Of a stretch of DNA of 48,469 bases, positions 26,538-35,344 are shown in pieces (the stretch's first letter is position 1; every line of letters starts with the position of its first letter). The notes under the pieces are model-generated. The model worked only from the letters and a program-made list of their open reading frames with translations, was not told the DNA's origin and searched no databases. The stretch comes from Pseudoalteromonas sp. G4 (lineage in GTDB: Bacteria > Pseudomonadota > Gammaproteobacteria > Enterobacterales > Alteromonadaceae): positions 1-48,469 of the forward strand of contig NZ_JAPEHW010000021.1 in NCBI RefSeq assembly GCF_028875915.1. The letters are read 5' to 3'. The position numbers and the translations under genes were made by a program.

Positions 26538-27847
26538 ATGAACGATTCAATATATACCATTATCCCGCCGATTGTGGCCATTTTAGTTGCCATTTGGCGT
26601 AAAAGCGCGATTCAAGCGTTGCTGGTGGGGTTAGTACTTACCTACTTTATGTCTTCAAGTTTTTCGCCAGTTACGAGTGTTACAGCGATGACAACAGGGG
26701 TGATAGATGTCGCTACATCCACTTATAACCAACGTATTATCATTTTTAGTTTATTAATTGGTGCCGTGCTTGCGCTGGTTAATGCCAGTGGCGGTGTATC
26801 GGGGTTTATTCATGCCCTTAATAAAAAGCACTGGGTTGATAATGACAGAAAAGCGGCGATGGTTCCGACCTTAATTGGTTCATCGATTTTTACAGATACC
26901 AACTTAAGTATGTTTACCGCTGGACTTGCATCGCAGAGCATTTTTGATAAATACAAATTATCACGTGCGCGCCTTGCGTTTATTCTCGACTCTACCTGCT
27001 CGCCGATTAGCATATTACTGCTTATAAATGGCTGGGGCGCCTTTTAATAAGCACGATTGGTTATAATTTTTACCCGATTATTGTGGTATGTGTGGTGTAT
27101 TACACAGCGCTGAGCGGCCGTGTATTTGGCCCATTAAAAGACGCCAATAGCATGGTCGAATCAAAATTTGAAAAGAATGATACCGTTGGCAAAGCAAGTT
27201 ACCTTGTGGTGCCGATGATTGGCATTATTTTTATTACCTTGGGCTTACTCTATTACACAGGTGATGGCGACTTACGCCGTGGTAGCGGTTCGTTTTCGGT
27301 GCTTTGGGCGGTGGTAACAAGTTACCTAATCCTAATTTTAATGCTGTTAAAAGATAATGTGTTTTCTAGCAAAGAGGTGCTAACGCACAGCATTAAGGGC
27401 ATTAAAAATCTGGTGCCAGCTGTGATGGTATTAGTGTTGTCATTTGCTTTTGGCGATGCAGTAAAAGCCTTTGGTACAGGTACTTATGTCAGCGGGTTAA
27501 TGAGCTCTGAAGTATCTCTACTTTGGATTGCACCGCTACTGTTTATTACCGCTGGTATTATGGCGTTTGCTACGGGTACTTCGTGGGGCACATTTGCGAT
27601 TTTATTCCCAATTGCACTGCCAATTGCGTTACAAACAGGTATTGAACCGGCGTTTTTATTAGCCGCAGTGCTTGGTGGAGGGGTATTTGGTGACCATGCA
27701 TCACCAATTTCAGACTCAACCATTGTGGCATCTATTGCCAGTGGGTGCGACCATATCGAACACGTTAAAACGCAATTACCATATTGTTTGGCGATTGCGC
27801 TAGTGAGTTTAGTGCTTTACGTTGTGGTTGGCAGCGTTATTATTTAA
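26538..27847 (+). pseudogene. NhaC-family Na+/H+ antiporter, frameshifted
   Basis: Two adjacent frames encode one NhaC-superfamily transporter. The first (26538 to 27047) ends ILLLINGWGAF and then a stop. The second continues without a gap as LISTIGYNFYPIIVV and carries the late signatures GTSWGTFAILFPIALPIA and FGDHASPISDSTIVASIASG. Adding one T to the T4 run at 27042-27045 restores a single frame of about 436 residues. The break is therefore a single-base deletion in a homopolymer: a true mutation, a slippage site or a sequencing error. The second frame's own start, a GTG at 27083, has no ribosome site. The gene is unlike the MetT-like transporter at 6781 in its filter-region loops. The substrate is not known. 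Confidence 0.85.
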
Positions 27848-27877
27848 CGTAAACTTATAGTAAGACACGGAGGCCGT

Positions 27878-28209
27878 ATGCAACACGAAAAAATTAATTA
27901 TCTTGAGTTTCCAGCAAGCGATTTAGCAAAGGTTAAAGCGTTTTTTAACGCGGTATTTGCTTTTGAATTTACCGATTATGGCCCTGAGTATACGGCGTTT
28001 AATAACGCAGGTATTGATGGCGGCTTTTACTACTCAAAGAATGTGATGGCAACAACTACGGGCTCGGCACTGGTGGTGTTTTATAGTGCCAACTTAGCTG
28101 AAACACAAGGCAAAATAATCGCTGCTGGTGGTAAAGTTGTGGTTGAAACGTTTGTTTTCATTTTAGTGATCCATGCGGTAACGAGTTTGCCGTGTGGAGT
28201 GATAAATAA
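27878..28209 (+). pseudogene. VOC (glyoxalase-like) family protein, internal deletion
   Basis: The start (MQHEKINYLEFPASDLAKVKAFF) with GGAGG upstream is a standard vicinal-oxygen-chelate domain. It continues normally to AAGGKVVVETFVF. The expected turn with Gly-Gly and Arg is then missing. The usual C-terminus FHFSDPCGNEFAVWSDK appears in another frame and ends in a TAA at 28207-28209. In the first frame the protein instead runs on to 28225 with unrelated residues. A deletion of roughly 15-25 bases between short T-rich repeats explains this. The product would lack the last metal-ligand strand. It lies 30 bp after the broken NhaC gene, probably one former operon. Confidence 0.75.
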
Positions 28210-28230
28210 AGCGAGAATACGTTAAAAGTG

Positions 28231-28258
28231 AGGCATGCTAAAGATATACAGCATGCCT
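28231..28258. terminator. Terminator after the VOC and pomA genes
   Basis: AGGCATGCT (28231-28239) and AGCATGCCT (28250-28258) pair perfectly. A moderately T-rich tail follows on the plus strand (TGTTTTA) and a weaker one on the minus strand. It lies between the convergent VOC pseudogene and the stator genes. Confidence 0.7.
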
Positions 28259-28274
28259 TGTTTTACTTAAATGA

Positions 28275-29063
28275 TTACTGGCTAACCTCTGTTTTTTCAT
28301 CGAGCAATTCCGAGTTAGATGTTAAATCTTCACCTAAATAGCCCGCTAATAAATTCATCATGGTTTTAGGATTATCGCCTTTGGCAATATGCATTACGCC
28401 ATCGCGCACTAAGCTCATATGGTGTTTTATCTCTTCTGCGCGCTCGCCAAGTTTGTTAGCAAAAGGCCCTGTAATGCCATTGGCAATCAGTGCACCATAA
28501 AGGGTCGTTAATAGCGCAACAGACATTTGAGGGCCAATGGTTTTTGGGTCATCCATAGCGATGAGCATCGCCACTAAGCCAATTAATGTGCCTATCATGC
28601 CCATGGCGGGGGCAAGCTCAGTAAAGCTGTTCATCACTTTAATGGCATCGTTATTGTTTTGCCGAGTATGCAAAATATCGCGATTCATCGTAAATTCAAT
28701 GGCTTCTGGGCTGTGGCCATCCACTAATAAATTAATTGCTTTGGCCATAAATGGGTCGTTAATGGGTTTTTCTTCTAAGCCCAAAAAGCCGCTTTTACGC
28801 GCAATTTCAGCCAGTTCTACCAATTCATCCATAGTACTAAATAAATCGGGCGTGGATTTACTAAACACCCATTTAATGTGTTTGATGGCTGCAACGAATT
28901 TGGATAAACGGTAACTTAGCATCACCGCACCTAAGGTGCCGCCAAGCACAATACAAATGGATGATAAATTCGCGTAAGCTTCAGGTGCAGCGCCGCTGGC
29001 AAAAATACCAAATATCAGTGCCAAAATAATGATTGAAAGGCCAAAGCCACTTGCTGAATCCAT
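28275..29063 (-). CDS. pomA: Flagellar motor stator protein, MotA/PomA type
   Basis: A 262-aa inner-membrane protein of the MotA/TolQ/ExbB family, near the PomA length (about 253). Helices 1-2 cover about 7-50. The large cytoplasmic loop (about 55-145) includes MDELVELAEIARKSGFLGLE, and helices 3-4 include ELAPAMGMIGTLIGLVAML and SVALLTTLYGALIANGITGPFANKL. With MotB/PomB it forms the ion-driven stator that turns the flagellar rotor. The pairing with a PomB-type partner suggests sodium. AGGAG lies 5 nt before the ATG. It follows the motB-like gene by 8 bp, the reverse of the usual A-then-B order. Confidence 0.92.
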   Translation of the reverse strand: MDSASGFGLSIIILALIFGIFASGAAPEAYANLSSICIVLGGTLGAVMLSYRLSKFVAAIKHIKWVFSKSTPDLFSTMDELVELAEIARKSGFLGLEEKPINDPFMAKAINLLVDGHSPEAIEFTMNRDILHTRQNNNDAIKVMNSFTELAPAMGMIGTLIGLVAMLIAMDDPKTIGPQMSVALLTTLYGALIANGITGPFANKLGERAEEIKHHMSLVRDGVMHIAKGDNPKTMMNLLAGYLGEDLTSNSELLDEKTEVSQ

Positions 29064-29071
29064 AGAAACTC

Positions 29072-29896
29072 CTAGAAAGCGTGAGAAGGTTGAAGTTCGA
29101 AGGCATTGCCTTGTGAAATTGCGATTTCAACGCGGCGATTTTTAGCTCTGTTTTGCTGCGATGTATTTGGTAGCAAGGGCTTAGTGTCAGCATAGGCCGC
29201 TATATGCAAACGGTTGCTGTTAAGCTGATTTGAACCGAGTAAGGTTTGCAGCACGGCATTTGCCCGCTTTGATGATAACTCCCAATTGTTGCTATGCAGT
29301 TCGTTACTAACCTGCAAATCATCACTGTGACCCGAAACCGAAATTTGCCCCGGAATACGAGCAAGCTGCTCGGCTATAGTTGTTAAAACAGGTTTGAATC
29401 GCGGCTGTAAAAAACTAGAACCAGAGGGAAAACTGCCGCGTTCATTTAATCGAATAATCAGTTGTTGGCCAAGCATTTCAAGTTCAATTAATTCGTTTTC
29501 AATTTCGCTTTTAAGCAAGTGTTCGAGCGTTTCTTTTAATTTGAGATTGATTTTAGCTGCTTCATTCTCCGCTTTTTGCGTTTGTAGATTAGGCTGTTCG
29601 CGTTCTGTTGTGAGCTGCTTTACAGACTCAAAAGGTGTTGGTTCTGGCTTTCCTGGTGAAAACTCAGTAGCGATAACAGATGTGCCTTTTGGTATCTCTT
29701 CTAATACCACTTCAGATTGCACACCAAAGGCTTTTTTCATTGAACCTGCGATGTGTTTAAACTTTTCAACATCCATTACGGAATAAGATAATAGCAACAC
29801 AAAAAAGCACATAAGCAGTGACATTAAATCGGCAAACGTCGTCATCCAATTTGGCGCACCTTTGGCTTTTTCATCAATAAAGTCGTGGTTTTCCAT
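29072..29896 (-). CDS. pomB: Flagellar motor stator protein, MotB/PomB type
   Basis: A 274-aa protein with a single N-terminal helix. The ion-binding Asp23 lies in WMTTFADLMSLLMCFFVLLL; the Cys at 30 and neighbouring residues match the sodium-type PomB (Asp24, Cys31 in Vibrio). A short plug segment and a Glu/Lys-rich linker follow. The OmpA-like peptidoglycan-binding domain (about 150-265) includes VSGHSDDLQVSNELHSNNWELSSKRA and the NRRVEIAI end motif. It anchors the stator to the cell wall. It is the first gene of the pair here, upstream of pomA. No flagellar cluster is visible in the window, so this is a stand-alone, possibly second, stator set. Confidence 0.92.
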   Translation of the reverse strand: MENHDFIDEKAKGAPNWMTTFADLMSLLMCFFVLLLSYSVMDVEKFKHIAGSMKKAFGVQSEVVLEEIPKGTSVIATEFSPGKPEPTPFESVKQLTTEREQPNLQTQKAENEAAKINLKLKETLEHLLKSEIENELIELEMLGQQLIIRLNERGSFPSGSSFLQPRFKPVLTTIAEQLARIPGQISVSGHSDDLQVSNELHSNNWELSSKRANAVLQTLLGSNQLNSNRLHIAAYADTKPLLPNTSQQNRAKNRRVEIAISQGNAFELQPSHAF

Positions 29897-29916
29897 GATG
29901 ATACTTCTTGCTTTAT

Positions 29917-30648
29917 TTAACTATCAGATTGCCAGATTTGGCTGTGCTCTGTGCGAAACCGTTTGGCAATAAAATAGCAACTGGGTAACACTAAATAGAA
30001 CACACTTAGCAACATGCTAGCGAGAATAGGGCCTGTTTGGGTTGCGGCATAATCATAGTTATTAAGTAAAAGTAACCCGTACAGATAGGGCATTAAAACC
30101 AATGAGACGCTACTAAAAATAAGTGATTTTAAACTCGCAGTTTTACTTAAATAGTGAATGGCAATAAGTGATGCGGATGCGAGAATAAGCGCAGGTAAGT
30201 GAATAAACAGACCAATAAATTGCCAAATACCCTCATTGGTACTTTTCATTATGTAATCGGGAGTGCCTGACCAAAATGCACCTTCAAGTAAGGCAAGGTG
30301 AACATTGCCATTTAAAAGTGATTGCCAAAATCCGTCACTAAACCCATCAACGTTATCCATGCTACTTAGCCACATTACTAGTAGGGCTATAATGGTAAAA
30401 ACACCAAGTCCGATACTAAAAACAAGGGTCTTAATCACATGTGCATTCGTTAACAGGCAATAAAAGGCGGCCTTGCCACTAAGGTAGGTTTGCAGCCAAA
30501 ACCAGCGGTTAGCAATAGAAAGGTTTTGTTCTTTTAGTTCAAAATACTCTTCGTATAAATCGCCTAATAATGCATCTTGATGGTGCTTGGGAGTAAAACG
30601 CTCAATTAGCCATGCAGCAAGCTTAGGTGGGTTATGATGTTTAGTCAT
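29917..30648 (-). CDS. Permease-prefix-domain membrane protein paired with PadR regulator
   Basis: A 243-aa protein. The first 70 residues read PPKLAAWLIERFTPKHHQDALLGDLYEEYFE and resemble the permease-prefix domain found before FtsX-like ABC permeases and in PadR-linked membrane proteins. Four or five hydrophobic helices follow (about 70-235) with no FtsX/MacB domain, so this is the short, stand-alone form. The start is set at 30648 (MTKHH) because GGTGA is upstream and the frame to 30660 begins with TTG. It lies directly behind the PadR gene and would be co-transcribed and co-regulated. Its function is unknown. Confidence 0.72.
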   Translation of the reverse strand: MTKHHNPPKLAAWLIERFTPKHHQDALLGDLYEEYFELKEQNLSIANRWFWLQTYLSGKAAFYCLLTNAHVIKTLVFSIGLGVFTIIALLVMWLSSMDNVDGFSDGFWQSLLNGNVHLALLEGAFWSGTPDYIMKSTNEGIWQFIGLFIHLPALILASASLIAIHYLSKTASLKSLIFSSVSLVLMPYLYGLLLLNNYDYAATQTGPILASMLLSVFYLVLPSCYFIAKRFRTEHSQIWQSDS

Positions 30649-30660
30649 GGTGTTCACCAA

Positions 30661-30996
30661 TTATACTTCAAAGGGGTGGTTTGGCAGGTTTTGCCAAAGG
30701 GTATCCATGGCGTCTTTTGCCCGTTGCAATGCACTTAATCCATCATTGGTCACTTTAAAAAAACGTTTTGGGCGACCGCCGCGCTCGGGCGTGGCTTCCC
30801 CTAATTTTGATGATACTAAGCCTTTGTTTTCAAGACGTTCAAGGGTGGCGTAAAGTGCGCCTAGGGCAACCGTGCGTGCAATTTGTTGGTCTAACAATTG
30901 GCGAATTGCCGCGCCATACGCGTTATCTTTTAGCTGCAATAAAGCGAGCAATACCATTTGCTCAAACTCACCTAAAAATTTATCACTTTTACCCAC
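30661..30996 (-). CDS. PadR family transcriptional regulator
   Basis: A 111-aa winged-helix regulator. The conserved opening LGEFEQMVLLALLQL is followed by YGAAIRQLLDQ, the recognition part with GALYATLERLENKGLV, and the wing RGGRPKRFFKVTNDG. The start is the GTG at 30996 (GKSDKFLGEF) with AGGTGG just upstream; the longer frame to 31191 reads through the operator region and has no family match. PadR repressors typically silence their own operon and a membrane protein gene until a ligand binds. Two operator-like palindromes surround the likely promoter at 31027-31091. The next gene begins within 15 bp. Confidence 0.9.
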   Translation of the reverse strand: MGKSDKFLGEFEQMVLLALLQLKDNAYGAAIRQLLDQQIARTVALGALYATLERLENKGLVSSKLGEATPERGGRPKRFFKVTNDGLSALQRAKDAMDTLWQNLPNHPFEV

Positions 30997-31026
30997 AAAC
31001 CACCTATAAAAGCCATTAATGCTTAA

Positions 31027-31091
31027 TTTACTACAAAATAGGTTTTTAAAATAAAAGATGCAAATAGTTTTTACTATTTTGTAGTAAAAAC
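31027..31091 (-). promoter_or_regulatory. padR promoter between two operator-like palindromes
   Basis: GTTTTTACTA-TTTTG-TAGTAAAAAC (31067-31091) is a palindrome with perfect 10-bp arms. Its core half, CTATTTTGTAGTAAA (31074-31088), recurs as an exact 15-bp inverted copy at 31027-31041. Between them, on the minus strand, TTGCAT (31058-31063) and TATTTT (31035-31040) make a -35/-10 pair with 17-bp spacing, the -10 lying inside the second operator copy. This fits autorepression by the PadR protein. Confidence 0.65.
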
Positions 31092-31229
31092 TAAAAAATG
31101 AGCAAAAGGTATGGTTGTTTAATAATCTCAGGTTTAGAGAAAATCTGCTCCTAACAGTTTTTAACATTGAGGTTAATATTAAAACTGGCATCCTGTGCTC
31201 AGAAAAGACCGAGAAATAAAAATGCTAAA

Positions 31230-31258
31230 AATAAAAAAACAGGTGCAATGCACCTGTT
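31230..31258 (-). terminator. Terminator of the FMN reductase gene
   Basis: AACAGGTGCA (31238-31247) and TGCACCTGTT (31249-31258) form a 10-bp stem. On the minus strand it is followed by a long T-run (A-run 31233-31239). Confidence 0.85.
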
Positions 31259-31285
31259 AAAGAGGAGGGGGTTTAATCTTATTAA

Positions 31286-31807
31286 TTAACCAAGCTGCGC
31301 CATAATAGTTGCAAGTTCATCTGCAAGTTCACCATTGGTGATTTGGCCTTTTTCTACATCAAAGTTATCGAAAAAGCTTGGTAATGAAAAACTGCCTTTA
31401 ACGTCCATCGCAAAGAAACCAGCAGAACCTGTTGCTGCACCTAATACACTTTTTGCACCGCCAGGACCTGGTGATGATGCCATCAATACAACAGGCTTAT
31501 CTTGGTAAACTTTCATATTAATGCGCGATGTCCAATCGAATAGGTTTTTATACGCCGCCGTGTAAGAACCGTTATGCTCAGCGAATGAAATTACAACCGC
31601 ATCTGCATCACCGATTTTTTTGTAAAAGGTTTGTGCTTGCTCAGGAATACCGCCTTGCTGTTCACGATCTTGGCTGTAAATTGGCATTTCAAAATCGTTT
31701 AAATCTAAAATTTCAACTTCTGCATCGACTAATGATGATGCGTATTGAACTAGTTGCTTGTTGATTGACTGGCTATTGTTTGTTGCTGCGAATGCTAATA
31801 ATTTCAT
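31286..31807 (-). CDS. NADPH-dependent FMN reductase family protein
   Basis: A 173-aa flavodoxin-like quinone/FMN reductase. KLLAFAATNNSQSINKQLV forms the phosphate-binding loop of the FMN site. MPIYSQDREQQGG and SFAEHNGSYTAAYKNLFDW contribute the FMN ring site. SSPGPGGAKSVL is the third signature. Such enzymes reduce quinones, azo dyes or FMN with NAD(P)H in the cytoplasm. The start at 31807 (MKLLAF) is preferred over 31822 because GGAGAG lies just upstream. It is divergent from the LysR gene with 113 bp between, the usual arrangement of a LysR regulator and its target. Confidence 0.88.
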   Translation of the reverse strand: MKLLAFAATNNSQSINKQLVQYASSLVDAEVEILDLNDFEMPIYSQDREQQGGIPEQAQTFYKKIGDADAVVISFAEHNGSYTAAYKNLFDWTSRINMKVYQDKPVVLMASSPGPGGAKSVLGAATGSAGFFAMDVKGSFSLPSFFDNFDVEKGQITNGELADELATIMAQLG

Positions 31808-31857
31808 AATGCTCTCCGACATGAATGCTATTAAAGTTAGTTACCTTGACTTGATGG

Positions 31858-31871
31858 ATATAAGGTTATAT
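31858..31871. promoter_or_regulatory. Palindrome in the reductase/lysR intergenic region
   Basis: ATATAAGGTTATAT has perfect 6-bp arms and an A+T-rich, T-N11-A spacing, the general form of LysR-type binding sites. It is the only clear palindrome between the two divergent genes, so it is the likely LysR operator. Confidence 0.4.
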
Positions 31872-31920
31872 TAATTCCTTTACGATATTAATACTTATAA
31901 AATTAAAATACTGTTTCCAT

Positions 31921-32823
31921 ATGGCTAATAATATATTTGATGGTATTCCCATCTTTGTGCAAGTGGTAAAACTGGGTGGATTTGGTGCAGCTGCTGAGGC
32001 GATGAATCACTCAAACTCCCATGTAAGTAAAGTAATCAGTAAGTTAGAAGAGCGTGTAGGCGTACGCCTATTAAACCGTACTACACGCTCAATTTCACTT
32101 ACGCCAGAGGGGCAAGTGTTTTTCAATCACTGCGAGCAGTTGGTGAATGATACAGAGCAAGCATTGCAATCGATCTCTCCAAGTGATGAAAAACCCAAAG
32201 GCAGTTTAAAAGTGAGCTGCCCACTTGGCTTAAGTAAGGGGTTGTTACAGCCTGTATTGTCTGAGTATTTATCGCTTTATCCCAATGTCAGTTTGGAATG
32301 GAATATTAGCGATGAAAAAGTTGATTTAATCAACGAAGGGTACGATTTAGCCATTCGTGCAACGCCAGCGCTCGATGACTCAACTTTAATTTGTAAACGC
32401 TTAACCAGTTATCCAACTTATACTGTGATCAGCAAAAAATACATTGAACGTTACGGTAAGCCTCATCACCCGCGAGAGCTCGCGAATCATCACTGCATTT
32501 GCTACAGCAACTTGAAAAAAGCCGATAAATGGGACTTTATAGATAAAAATGGCAGCGAATTTACGGTACCCGTTAAAGAACGAGTACGCAGCAATAACGG
32601 CCATATGGAATTAGCAATGGCGTTAGATGGTCATGGCATCGTACGCTTACCGGAATTCTTTTTAGCAGAGGCTCTTGAAAACAACGATATTGAAGTGCTT
32701 TTTGCTGATTTTCCAGCAAAAGAAGTCCACGTTTACGCAGTTTATCCAAGCCGCAAGCACTTATCGCCAAAGGTCAGAAAGTTTGTTGAGTTATTAACAA
32801 GTAAGCTGAGTCATAATGCGTAG
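31921..32823 (+). CDS. LysR family transcriptional regulator
   Basis: A 300-aa regulator. Residues 1-65 form the winged helix (FGAAAEAMNHSNSHVSKVISK and LEERVGVRLLNRTTRSISLT). The substrate-binding domain spans about 90-295, with EGYDLAIRATPALDDSTL typical of the CrgA/AaeR-like subgroup that often controls redox or efflux genes. The likely target is the divergent FMN reductase. The ATG has no clear ribosome site. The last five residues (TSKLSHNA region) differ from those encoded by a second copy of the 3' end at 35345-35463, which reads QHKLV. The gene's end was therefore probably replaced when the heparinase-like gene came in behind it. Confidence 0.93.
   Translation: MANNIFDGIPIFVQVVKLGGFGAAAEAMNHSNSHVSKVISKLEERVGVRLLNRTTRSISLTPEGQVFFNHCEQLVNDTEQALQSISPSDEKPKGSLKVSCPLGLSKGLLQPVLSEYLSLYPNVSLEWNISDEKVDLINEGYDLAIRATPALDDSTLICKRLTSYPTYTVISKKYIERYGKPHHPRELANHHCICYSNLKKADKWDFIDKNGSEFTVPVKERVRSNNGHMELAMALDGHGIVRLPEFFLAEALENNDIEVLFADFPAKEVHVYAVYPSRKHLSPKVRKFVELLTSKLSHNA
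32696..32796 (+). repeat. Direct repeat, left copy (LysR 3' end)
   Basis: This 101-bp stretch inside the lysR gene matches 35345-35445 with four substitutions, every one at a third codon position and synonymous. The two copies flank the heparinase-like gene. The match stops at codon boundaries where this copy continues ACA AGT and the other CAG CAT. Confidence 0.9.
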
Positions 32824-32925
32824 TATTTATTGTTAGTTATATTTATGAAAATAAAATAATTAGTTCTTATGATGATAACTAAGTTGTAGAATTTGATAAC
32901 TAGAATAGTACTTAATGGAGTAAAT

Positions 32926-35325
32926 ATGATTCTTCGTTCTTTCTCTTTATTTTGCTTAATTTTGTTTTTAATATTTCTTTCAGCCTGTGAAGATCAAAAA
33001 ATAGACTTAGTCGCAAACGATGACGTACAGCAATCTATTTGGCAAGAAAAAATAGCTGTCAACTTTCTTGATAATGATAATATTTCTCATGGTGGTGAAA
33101 TTGTTATTGAAACCCCCCCCGAGTTTGGCGAATTAGTTTTACAAAATGATGTTTATTATTATGTACCAAATAGCAGGGGAATAATAAGAGATAACATTGT
33201 TTACTATATCAAGAAAAATAATCTCCGTTCACAAGATGCGTCACATTCAATCCATCTTGTAAATGCTTTAGAGAGCGTATCATTTCTCAATAATGAAAAT
33301 AAACTAAAAGAGAAAAATCAATATTCATTAAGAATTAAAACTTTGTTTCCTGTTATTGAAAACACATCGTTAAGTATTACTAGGCTCGTTGGTGTTGATG
33401 GTAAGCTTGAACATGTGGTTCAAAATTTGGAACTTGATAAAGGAAAACAAACTTTTGAATTACCCTATTCAGTTAGCATAGAAGGTGCATATCAATATCA
33501 TAAAGAGCATACATTAACTATTTTCTTGTCGGGTATTCTTGAGTCAAAGTTATCATTGAATTATTCCTACTTTGACGTTCCAGACCCAGAATCAATGTAT
33601 TTACCTCGAAAATCTTCTTGGTATAACAAACAAGCATCAGACTCAATGGTTAATCGAAGAGCTTTGGCTATGTCCTGGTTAAATTATCCTGAGTGGCAGA
33701 TACCTGAGAAACCTTCTTGGGATGAAGACCCCTATAAAAACAATTCTTGGTTATTGTATTATCATTCACTTTTTTGGTTATTTGCATATGAATATGCTTA
33801 TGAACAGGATTTTAATGAACGCTACCTTTCGATAATAAGCGACACTATTTTAGATTATCTTCAAACTTCACCAAGAAGTAACCCTTCGAGTTATATGAGT
33901 TGGAATGATCATACAGTAGCATTCAGAATGGACGTAATTTCTTATTTCTATACTAAGTATTTTCGATTCAGTTGGAGTGATGCTCAAAAAGAAATTTTTT
34001 ATACTGCTCTCGATTTACATGCATTAGAGTTACGTGACCTCCTCGATAAACCTATTTATGAAAGGCATAATCACGGCCTGATCCATGCTCTGTCGCTGTT
34101 TAACTATGCATATGCTTTCCCTATTAGAGTATTAGAGAATGATTACGCAGAAAGATCTCATGAACGAATGATTGAGCTTTTTAATAATATGGTGAATACA
34201 GAAAATGGTGTATCTATTGAACAGGCAGCAAGTTATCAACTAGTTGCTATCAAATTATTTTCATCTGCTCATAAATTAATAGCTGACTTAACGGGAGATA
34301 AAGATCCAATTATTGAATCATATTTAAAACGTATGATTGATTTTGCAAGTCACCTAACTTATCCGGATGGGAGTGTTCCTTCTTTTGGGAATACAAATTA
34401 TAAAACCACCACATACTTAAATAAACTAGAAGAATATGCGAAAGGGGCTGGAATTGAGTCGAGTTTTCTTTCATTTTTATTAACAAATGGAGAAGAAGGG
34501 ACGGCATTAAATGAAGTGACAAAAGCTCAAATTGAAGGGTATGTAATTTTACGACCAGATAACATTGATGAGACTGTTATCTTCGCAGATTTTGGTAAAA
34601 CAAAATTCTCCCATGGAAACCATGATGCGATGAGCTTTACATTGTGGAGCGACAATCACAGAATACTTATTGATTCAGGAGGCCCGTATATTTATGACAG
34701 TTCAGATAGAGAGTACTTCAACTCGAGGCGTGCTCACAATACATTAGTAATCAATGGTATGAATAGCGTTATCAATGATGCAGTGTTATATGATGCGGGT
34801 TGTAAAAAAGAAATATGTTTTGCTTTGGGGCAGTTAAAACAACAAGGTTCAATACATACGAGACTGATTTTAAGTCTTGATAATGAAGGAGAACAAGAAA
34901 CGTTTGTTTTTGATTATGTGGATAGCAACCTATTTAATAACTATGAATTGATTTATCACTTTCCCATAAATGCTCAAGTTACTAGTCATCCAGGCTTTTA
35001 TACTGTTCAATTATCTGATAGCAAATCTGTAAATGTTGTTGTAAAAAGTAACGAGTTATTAGAATACAACTTACAACAAGGCGAAACTACAGATAGATTA
35101 GAGCAGGGCTGGGTCACCCCCCAATACGCAAAAAAAGTGCCAGCGCCTGTATTAAATATTTCTTTGTCAGCTAGTTCATTTTGGAGTTTAACGGAGTTTT
35201 TAGATCCTCAAAGTGTATCTAAGAGCATGATTTCAGTAGATAATGAACAAATCGAAATAAAAGTTTTAGGAAGAACACTTCAACTTGAGTTTAGCGAAGA
35301 AAAAGTACCCAAGCTGATATTCTGA
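32926..35325 (+). CDS. Heparinase II/III-like lipoprotein (putative polysaccharide lyase)
   Basis: A 799-aa lipoprotein, lipobox FLSAC (Cys21). The start at 32926 is set by GGAG 5 nt upstream. Residues about 25-90 form a bacterial Ig-like strand domain (VANDDVQQS...NDNIS...PNSRG). A long helical region (about 215-515) resembles the alpha/alpha toroid of polysaccharide lyases, with NNSWLLYYHSLFWLF and RHNHGLIHALSLF. The C-terminal beta-sandwich is the Heparinase II/III-like domain, recognised by SHGNHDAMSFTLWSDNHRI and DREYFNSRRAHNTLVING. It probably cleaves an acidic polysaccharide at the cell surface; the substrate (alginate, glycosaminoglycan or another) cannot be told. The gene is visibly more A+T-rich than its neighbours and is flanked by direct repeats of the lysR end. 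A C8 run lies near codon 63. Confidence 0.78.
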   Translation: MILRSFSLFCLILFLIFLSACEDQKIDLVANDDVQQSIWQEKIAVNFLDNDNISHGGEIVIETPPEFGELVLQNDVYYYVPNSRGIIRDNIVYYIKKNNLRSQDASHSIHLVNALESVSFLNNENKLKEKNQYSLRIKTLFPVIENTSLSITRLVGVDGKLEHVVQNLELDKGKQTFELPYSVSIEGAYQYHKEHTLTIFLSGILESKLSLNYSYFDVPDPESMYLPRKSSWYNKQASDSMVNRRALAMSWLNYPEWQIPEKPSWDEDPYKNNSWLLYYHSLFWLFAYEYAYEQDFNERYLSIISDTILDYLQTSPRSNPSSYMSWNDHTVAFRMDVISYFYTKYFRFSWSDAQKEIFYTALDLHALELRDLLDKPIYERHNHGLIHALSLFNYAYAFPIRVLENDYAERSHERMIELFNNMVNTENGVSIEQAASYQLVAIKLFSSAHKLIADLTGDKDPIIESYLKRMIDFASHLTYPDGSVPSFGNTNYKTTTYLNKLEEYAKGAGIESSFLSFLLTNGEEGTALNEVTKAQIEGYVILRPDNIDETVIFADFGKTKFSHGNHDAMSFTLWSDNHRILIDSGGPYIYDSSDREYFNSRRAHNTLVINGMNSVINDAVLYDAGCKKEICFALGQLKQQGSIHTRLILSLDNEGEQETFVFDYVDSNLFNNYELIYHFPINAQVTSHPGFYTVQLSDSKSVNVVVKSNELLEYNLQQGETTDRLEQGWVTPQYAKKVPAPVLNISLSASSFWSLTEFLDPQSVSKSMISVDNEQIEIKVLGRTLQLEFSEEKVPKLIF

Positions 35326-35344
35326 TAGACAACTAAATACCCTC

